A stretch of 62,000 nucleotides of DNA, from positions 25,240,930 through 25,302,929 of the forward strand of contig CM022672.1 of NCBI GenBank assembly GCA_012295275.1, in the 5' to 3' direction. Both the position numbers and the translations under genes were made by a program. The notes below the pieces were generated by a model. That model was not told where the DNA came from, ran no database searches, and saw nothing but the letters and a program-made list of their open reading frames with translations. The stretch comes from Chrysomallon squamiferum. Lineage: Eukaryota > Mollusca > Gastropoda > Neomphalida > Peltospiridae. This document shows positions 58,028 through 62,000 of the stretch, piece by piece (the first letter of the stretch is position 1; each line of letters opens with the position of its first letter).

Positions 58028-58894
58028 AAACTCTTTCAACCAAGTACTGTTGTGTTCCAATATTATTTATATCCACAGAACTGCACAAATAAAAATATTG
58101 TCAGTACAAACAAATTCTGAATTCAGATGAAAGATTGCAGATCAGTTTGGCTAATTACATTTACATATCAGAATCAGACATAACAGGTTCTCAACTTTCT
58201 TCGGAAACAATAAATCTTCTGTTCAAGGAATTCAATATTTTGATCTAATTTGGAGGCTTTACCAATTCTGAAGACGGACAGAATGAAGCTGGAATTGGTT
58301 AAATCCTTTTGCTTGTTAGACTTAATTTCCTTTCCTGACTTGCTTGGTTTTATTTATTTTAAGAACTTGCTAGATTTAATTTACTTTAGGACTTTTTGGA
58401 CTTTATTTACTTTTAACATGTGCTTGGTTTTTACTTATTTGAGGACCTTTTTGGTTTTATTTGCTTTCAGAAGTATTTGGGCCATTTTTTTTTTTTTTTT
58501 TACTGTTAGGACCTGCCTGGTTATATTTATTTCCAGGATTTGTTTGGTTATAATTACCTTTACATCATGTTAATTTTTATTTATGTAAAGAATTCATTAG
58601 GTGTTATTGATTTTCAGGATTTTTTATATTTACTCTGTGGAATAATTTTGTTTTTATTTACTTTTAGGACTTGTTTGATTTGATGTGTTTTTAGGACTAG
58701 TTTTTTTTAGCCAGGTCTGTGATCAGCTAATATGGATTAGAACGAACTAATTAGACAACATTATAATTATTATATAAAAGTTAGTAGTCTATTGAAGTAG
58801 TGATGATAAAGAAATGTAACAAAAACTTACCAGTGAAGTCCCAAATCAGAACATCTTCAACTGATTCATGCACAAAGTACAAGTTTCCCAAGGC
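34394..58894 (-). CDS. Type I inositol 1,4,5-trisphosphate 5-phosphatase (5' end missing)
   Basis: INPP5A removes the 5-phosphate of Ins(1,4,5)P3 and Ins(1,3,4,5)P4 at the plasma membrane and so ends Ca2+ release signals. Thirteen exons: 58894-58831, 49111-49080, 48081-48010, 47661-47609, 42735-42672, 40707-40645, 40175-40120, 39318-39234, 38503-38414, 37989-37912, 37095-36910, 35599-35537, 35131-34394. All phases join; 547 residues are in the window. Hallmarks are ALGNLYFVHES, FKWSRKGFLRTRW, DLVNIHLFHDASN, the catalytic FGDFNFRLD, RCPSWCDRILL and MGDHKPVYL. These follow the order and spacing of the human protein, whose first roughly 105 residues have no counterpart here. Oddities are a 21-residue inserted exon and a C-terminal tail of about 230 residues ending in polybasic plus CTLL, against about 18 residues ending CVVQ in human. 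Confidence 0.96.
35537..35599 (-). CDS. INPP5A exon with VCMGDHK
   Basis: Encodes DDSHLVQYDIIGKEVCMGDH K in 21 codons, phase 0 on both sides. The Asp-His of GDHK is part of the catalytic SDH-type motif of 5-phosphatases. Acceptor GTTTCAG, donor GTAAGT. Confidence 0.96.
36230..36900. repeat. Degenerate tandem repeat, TATCTC/GATATTAAT type
   Basis: Variants of TATCTCTTTGATATTAATAT and TATCTCCTTATAGACCATCA alternate irregularly at about 20-40 bp spacing. The array abuts the donor side of the 36910-37095 exon. Confidence 0.8.
36910..37095 (-). CDS. INPP5A catalytic exon with RCPSWCDRIL
   Basis: Encodes LHQYDTEFQSFSDRLFEYAI, then FPPSYPFSED and TRCPSWCDRILLSHSAKDI. PSWCDRIL is the second signature motif of the 5-phosphatase family. 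Sixty-two codons in phase 0 at both ends; acceptor TTTTTCAG, donor GTAAAC. Confidence 0.97.
37464..37511. repeat. (AAT)n microsatellite
   Basis: About 15 AAT units, followed by AAAT units. Confidence 0.93.
37912..37989 (-). CDS. INPP5A exon AILTVETKGFDY..
   Basis: Encodes AILTVETKGFDYHDKHSD then LFFNSAKW, aligning with the human VMLQLEKKLFDYFNQEVF region. Twenty-six codons, phase 0 to phase 0; acceptor TTTTTAG, donor GTAAAA. Confidence 0.93.
38414..38503 (-). CDS. INPP5A exon ELTAKAQLEM..
   Basis: Encodes ELTAKAQLEMTKGKKDQVNK then IVYTEEVNGK. Two in-frame donors are possible: GTCAAT after 38414 (chosen because the length then matches the human protein) and GTTAAT after 38426, which would drop VNGK. 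Acceptor TTCTGCAG. Confidence 0.88.
39234..39318 (-). CDS. INPP5A catalytic exon with FGDFNFRLD
   Basis: Encodes FETDKYDKVPLIIFGDFNFR then LDTHLLIK. GDFNFR is the GDxNxR signature with the catalytic Asp and Asn. Enters in phase 2, leaves in phase 0; donor GTGAGA. Confidence 0.97.
40120..40175 (-). CDS. INPP5A exon SPSIYSGSRQQAL..
   Basis: Encodes SPSIYSGSRQQALLHTLQ, aligning with human SPSVYSGIRHKAL. Phase 0 in, phase 2 out; acceptor AAATTTCAG, donor GTAGGT. The sequence around its acceptor is repeated in the 106-bp array upstream on the transcript. Confidence 0.95.
40232..40497. repeat. 106-bp tandem repeat (2.5 copies)
   Basis: Copies at 40232-40337, 40338-40443 and partial 40444-40497 are nearly identical. 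Each full copy contains, on the minus strand, AATTTAAAATTTCAG. That equals the true 3' splice site of the adjoining exon at 40175, so the unit probably arose by duplication of the intron-exon border. Confidence 0.9.
40645..40707 (-). CDS. INPP5A extra in-frame exon (63 nt)
   Basis: Encodes IIIGLNEDSAFESYTKKEI plus QE, bounded by a TGTGTCAG acceptor and a GAG/GTAATC donor, phase 0 on both sides. If it is skipped, NILAMQS joins SPSIYSG and aligns without gaps to human NLVAWETSPSVYSG. The exon is therefore a lineage-specific insertion or a cassette exon. Confidence 0.75.
41100..41136. repeat. (CA)n microsatellite
   Basis: About 18 CA units, followed 30 bp later by a short AT array. Confidence 0.93.
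42672..42735 (-). CDS. INPP5A exon DLVNIHLFHDASN
   Basis: Encodes IFDLVNIHLFHDASNILAMQ S, nearly identical to the human FDLVNIHLFHDASNL core. Phase 2 in, phase 0 out; acceptor ATTTCAG, donor GTGAGT. Confidence 0.96.
43441..43476. repeat. (ATT)n microsatellite
   Basis: About 12 ATT units inside the 42.7-47.6 kb INPP5A intron. Confidence 0.93.
45920..46735. repeat. Degenerate minisatellite, unit about 27 bp
   Basis: Roughly 25-30 variants of TATTTGGCTTAAGTATTCCT plus TTAAAG follow one another in an INPP5A intron. Because 27 is a multiple of three, part of it (46448-46675) stays open and looks like a periodic Phe/Leu/Lys protein. I do not call that a gene. Confidence 0.8.
47609..47661 (-). CDS. 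INPP5A exon FKWSRKGFLRTRW
   Basis: Encodes FKWSRKGFLRTRWSINN, matching human CKWSRKGFIRTRWCIAD. Phase 0 in, phase 2 out; acceptor TTTTGTAG, donor GTAAAT. Confidence 0.95.
48010..48081 (-). CDS. INPP5A exon EKAKFPQHFFPE
   Basis: Encodes VLSGNIENIAVKEKAKFPQH then FFPE, matching human EKEKFPQDYFPE. Phase 0 on both sides; acceptor GTTGCAG, donor GTACAT. Confidence 0.95.
49080..49111 (-). CDS. INPP5A 32-nt exon
   Basis: Encodes ECKFLPVEGRE with one base from the preceding exon. It fits the segment corresponding to human KYRKVAGKEI. Acceptor GTTGCAG, donor GTACTT. Confidence 0.87.
49166..49262. repeat. Dispersed repeat, copy 2
   Basis: Same-orientation relative of 7871-7990; see that entry for the shared blocks. 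Confidence 0.6.
50912..51425. repeat. Tandem repeat, unit about 71 bp, seven copies
   Basis: Each unit contains GGCAATAACAGCA, then ATTATTATC, then TGATTG.GA..AGATTTGTTC and AAATTAATTTAAATG. Spacings between successive GATTTGTTC blocks are about 69-84 bp. An AAT expansion interrupts the second unit. Confidence 0.9.
53496..53529. repeat. (TG)n microsatellite
   Basis: About 17 TG units, followed by TTTTG and TATG units. Confidence 0.95.
53686..53980. repeat. Dispersed repeat family, copy 1
   Basis: Shares AATAAAAACACAACT, then TTTCTGCA.TTAGCAG, then GCTGCATGCTTGCT, and finally ATAATTTCCAAAA with 55869-56107. A CA microsatellite follows within about 70 bp of each. A shorter related piece is at 61817-61870. 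No coding capacity; possibly a SINE or MITE remnant. Confidence 0.65.
54039..54796. repeat. Tandem segmental duplication, period 392 bp
   Basis: Copy 1 (54039-54430) and copy 2 (54431-54796) are almost identical. They differ mainly by the number of AAAT units (about 13 against 4) and a few bases. Both carry TG, AAAT and CA runs around a unique core. The short minus-strand frame repeated in both is an artefact. Confidence 0.92.
55869..56107. repeat. Dispersed repeat family, copy 2
   Basis: Diverged second copy in the same orientation as 53686-53980, with internal deletions. It too is followed by a CA microsatellite. Confidence 0.65.
56171..56243. repeat. (CA)n microsatellite
   Basis: About 36 CA units with one GA interruption. 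His/Thr-rich frames are artefacts. Confidence 0.96.
57989..58022. repeat. (AAT)n microsatellite
   Basis: About 11 AAT units. Confidence 0.92.
58250..58700. repeat. Degenerate repeat, GGACTTG/TTTATTTACTTT type
   Basis: Blocks such as AGGACTTGTTTGATTT, AGGACCTTTTTGGTTTTATT and GATTTGTTTGGTTATAATTA recur every 30-45 bp. The open plus-strand frame here (Leu/Phe-rich) is a product of the repeat. Confidence 0.65.
58831..58894 (-). CDS. INPP5A most 5' exon recognised
   Basis: Encodes ALGNLYFVHESVEDVLIWDF T, aligning with human ALGSFYFLHESLKNIYQFDF. Begins in phase 0 after TTCTTCAG, leaves in phase 1 at GTAAGT. The human protein has about 105 residues before this point; those exons are not visible here. 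Confidence 0.93.
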
Positions 58895-58915
58895 CTGAAG
58901 AAAAAAAAAATAATA

Positions 58916-58917
<2 letters not shown>

Positions 58918-58970
<53 letters not shown>
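58918..58970. repeat. (AAT)n microsatellite
   Basis: About 17 AAT units starting only about 25 bp before the acceptor of the 58831-58894 exon, next to its polypyrimidine tract on the minus strand. Confidence 0.95.
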
Positions 58971-59001
58971 TAAAGTAATAATAACAATAATAACAAAAAT
59001 G

Positions 59002-59032
<31 letters not shown>

Positions 59033-59879
59033 CAAAATAGTAACAATAACAATAATAAATAAATAAATAAATAAATGAGAATAACATTATATTAGAACAA
59101 ATACAATGAATGAACACTAAAATAGTGTGTATGTAGCAACTCCCACAATGGGTGGTTTTGCTCCTGGGGTGATGGAAACATCTTATGGAACAATAAATGC
59201 AATATAGGTGACTGAGTGGCTATTGGCAGCAAAATGGTATTTGTAGGATTACAGGACTAAATTTAAAAAACCAATATGTATTAAAAGAGAGACAGAGATA
59301 AAAACATCATAAACTTTAAAGAAAAAAATGAAAAAGAAAATTAATATAATACTATTAATAGGCTGCATTATACAATATACCTATATCAAGTTAATTTTAC
59401 AATAAATTCTTAAAATATATTTTGCAAATTAATATAGAAGACTTAGACAAGCCAGATTATTTATTATTTTGTCATATGAACACAAGTAATAAAAACAAGT
59501 TTCTAAAAACTGGTATCAATTGTATTTTTTGTAAATGCTGATAAAAAATTTAATTTTGTGTTATATTTATGAAACAGCTTTCTCCATTTTTCATTCTTTT
59601 TTCTTCTTAAAATAAAAAAATAAAAAATGGTAAGAATGAAAAGACTGGATATTAAAAATAACCAGCTATACAAGAATTTGAATGATTCATGACATCTCAA
59701 GTCACACTTCAATTAGATCCAGTTAGAACGTGTCCTGCATTGTAATTGCATCATATTAAATAAAACTCTATAGCTACAAGGAAAATTAAAAAATACTGCA
59801 GCTGAAGAAATCAGATATTCTCATATAAGACATGCTTTATAAAATGGTTTTTACAAGTTGTATGTGTATGTGGTGTTTG

Positions 59880-59882
59880 TGT

Positions 59883-59920
<38 letters not shown>
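59880..59920. repeat. (TG)n microsatellite
   Basis: About 18 TG units ending in GCGCGTGCGTG. Confidence 0.93.
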
Positions 59921-59922
<2 letters not shown>

Positions 59923-62000
59923 TGCGTGCAGTGGGCCTAAGTAACTGGGCAATGTATGATTGCAAAAAATATATCCATATTAATTTATTATTTTTATTAA
60001 ATAATTAGAAAAGGTTTACAAGTTATTTTATGCATCCAGTATATTTACAAGAATTACACAAAATGCATTAATTTTGATGCATTTTTCAGCTCATTATTGA
60101 CAGAATAGCATTTTGAGGAAATTTACAATTATACACCTATCTATATATTAACTAAGGAAACATATGGGATATCAGGTACTTTCTGTTAGATGTGTGTTAA
60201 AAACATCTGAAGCTTCATTTTTATGCTAGACACCTGTTATCTATTTTCAACATTTAAGCCTAAAAATAAAACTATAAATTAAAAGGGAAGGAAAATTAAA
60301 TCCACATTTTTTTTATTACATGTATGAGAAAACAGAAAAGTTTATTAGCTGTAACAAAGTTTTTGTCTTCATGTTTTTCCACATAATTAATATTTACTTG
60401 TGATAAAACATTCACAGAAAAAAAAAAAAAACCCACTCAAAAAGGAACAAAACAACCCAAATAAAAAATAATAATGGTAATAAAAAATAATTAAATAATT
60501 AAAATTAAAATTTATATATATATATAAAAACAATAATAATAATAAATAAAAAGTAAAAAGAAAATATGTGACAACAAAACAACAAGAAGAATGACAATAA
60601 CTGACAAACATATTTTAGCTGGATTCAACTAAGAAATCCAACTGTATAACCATACACAGCAATAACTTTTAAAACTGTCATCATTTATATTTCTTATTTA
60701 TTATTGTTGTTACTTTTCTTGTTATATAGGTAGATGACATACATCAACTTGCAGTAAAAAAAAAAGCTGAAATGTTCATAAAACAACAGAAAACCTAGGA
60801 TTAACTGAACTGGCTTGATTCCAGAATCTGCAAAATTCTTCCATGCTTTTCAAAGTGTTTTTTTTTTTTTTTTTTTTCTCTCTGCATAAAAATATTAACA
60901 ATGTTATGGGATGGACAGAAGGTACATAAGGAACACTAATTATAGAAGAAAGCAGATTAATTTGGCAGAAAAAGAGCCCAACTGTTGTTGCCAGTGAAAT
61001 GGAAATGACATGTGGTACTATGACAATTATTATGAGATTAATGAGATGAGTTATTCTGTTTAAAGACACATGTTACACCACTGTCTGACAGTCTGTGAAC
61101 ATCTACACAATTAGGGGTGATACAGGTCAAATCTGTTTTCACACAGTGATAACAAAAATATAAATTATATTATAGAAATAATAATAATAAAATTTAAAAT
61201 TAAAAAAAAAAAATAGGAGAAGAACTGATTAATTTTGTCTGCAGTAGTTAATGAATGTTTTGAATAGTGATTCTGAATTATTCTGTATTATTATTATTAT
61301 TTTGTGTTAACAAATAAATAAATAAATAAATTATTAAACCAGACAAATTAAAAAGAAACTAGAAACAAATCTAAAAAACCACTAGGAACAGCTTTAAGGA
61401 AAGCATTACATGCAAAGATGTATTGTGATGGTTTTGTACTGGATTTACACAAGAAGAATATTGATAAAGAAAATTGTCATTTTTTTTTTTTAAAATCCAA
61501 CTATATTTAGTTTTCATTTTATTTCTCACAGATTTTTAATTTTCAAAATATTTAAGTTTTTTTTATAAATGTTTTCAATTTATTATTATTATTAGATTAA
61601 TTTAAAGGAATGATAATGTATTACTATTACACACTGATTGACTGAAATGGTGAAAAATGTTAGCTTCCCCATATGTACAGATATATATATATATATCTAT
61701 ATATGTATATGTAAATTAAAATGTTTAATAGGACACACACATATACTGATATCAAGCAAATACTTTCTTTGCCAGTATATTGTAAGCTTGTAGAAAATAG
61801 TAAACAAATACGTCTTTAAAATAAAAGCCAAACTAACTTATATCATTCAAATGCCAGTTATCTGCAATTACACACACACATACATGAATATGCTTACACA
61901 CACACACACACTTCATGACAAAACAAAAACGAAACTTGTTTTTTCATGTCAGGCGGTCCAAAATTGACCATCCAAAGCACAACACATTTAGCAAACCAAA

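Larger units (their letters stand above)
49263..58830 (-). other. Large INPP5A intron (about 9.7 kb)
   Basis: Repeat arrays and duplications are listed separately. More complex stretches at 50500-50900, 51720-52030, 54880-55150 and 57180-57400 have near-average GC, but no recognisable exon or RNA gene on either strand. Confidence 0.6.
58895..62000. other. INPP5A intron running to the window edge
   Basis: AAT arrays (58918-58970 and around 59005), a TG array (59880-59920), a T run near 60860, AT near 61680 and a CA run near 61870. No N-terminal INPP5A exon, with the preceding phase 0 donor, could be recognised. Confidence 0.55.

Noticed and set aside
60776-61069. 97-codon minus-strand frame upstream of the first recognised INPP5A exon
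   Set aside because: Considered as a missing N-terminal INPP5A exon, but it matches none of the expected N-terminal segments and includes a T run in its middle.
1-62000. tRNA, rRNA or CRISPR features and bacterial-type operons
   Set aside because: No cloverleaf with a recognisable T-arm, no rRNA core sequence and no regularly spaced short repeats with unique spacers were found by eye. The genes have spliceosomal introns.

Overview
The window looks like nuclear DNA of an invertebrate animal. Three protein-coding genes of typical metazoan families lie on the minus strand. Two of them are split by many introns with clear GT..AG borders. The non-coding DNA is very AT-rich and crowded with AAT, CA/TG, AAAT, AT and homopolymer runs. 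A mollusc or other lophotrochozoan seems most likely, but that is a low-confidence inference from gene families and base composition.

Layout from left to right. Positions 1-4.8 kb are non-coding, with two old local duplications. Positions 4824-6307 hold an apparently intronless gene for a cell-surface protein (signal peptide, LRRs, LRRCT, one Ig domain, one transmembrane helix). Its reading frame is broken by one base in a homopolymer. A GC-richer upstream region with a perfect CRE palindrome follows. Positions 7-16.6 kb are non-coding, with microsatellites, one strong G-quadruplex motif, a palindromic E-box and a long A-rich stretch. Positions 16665-22553 encode a PGC-1 family transcriptional coactivator (PGC-1 / Spargel type) in at least 11 coding exons. 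It carries the HCF-1-binding DHDY motif, an RS-rich region, the RRM and the conserved C-terminal helix. A likely 5' UTR exon or promoter lies near 25.75-25.86 kb. Positions 26-32 kb are intergenic and repeat-rich.

Positions 34394-58894 hold the C-terminal three quarters of type I inositol 1,4,5-trisphosphate 5-phosphatase (INPP5A) in 13 recognisable exons. The 5' exons lie beyond the right edge or were not recognised. About 2.2 kb downstream of its stop lies another same-strand exon (32029-32186). It joins in phase to a good internal donor in the INPP5A last exon.

The three genes do not form a pathway: one is an adhesion or signalling receptor, one a nuclear regulator of mitochondrial programmes, one a terminator of IP3/Ca2+ signalling. 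The most interesting observations are these: two possible C-termini of INPP5A, one a polybasic CAAX tail and one a PDZ ligand; an in-frame 63-nt extra exon in its catalytic domain; and two nearly identical 133-bp blocks in the PGC-1 gene, each containing a splice-site-flanked 47-nt exon that would truncate the protein.
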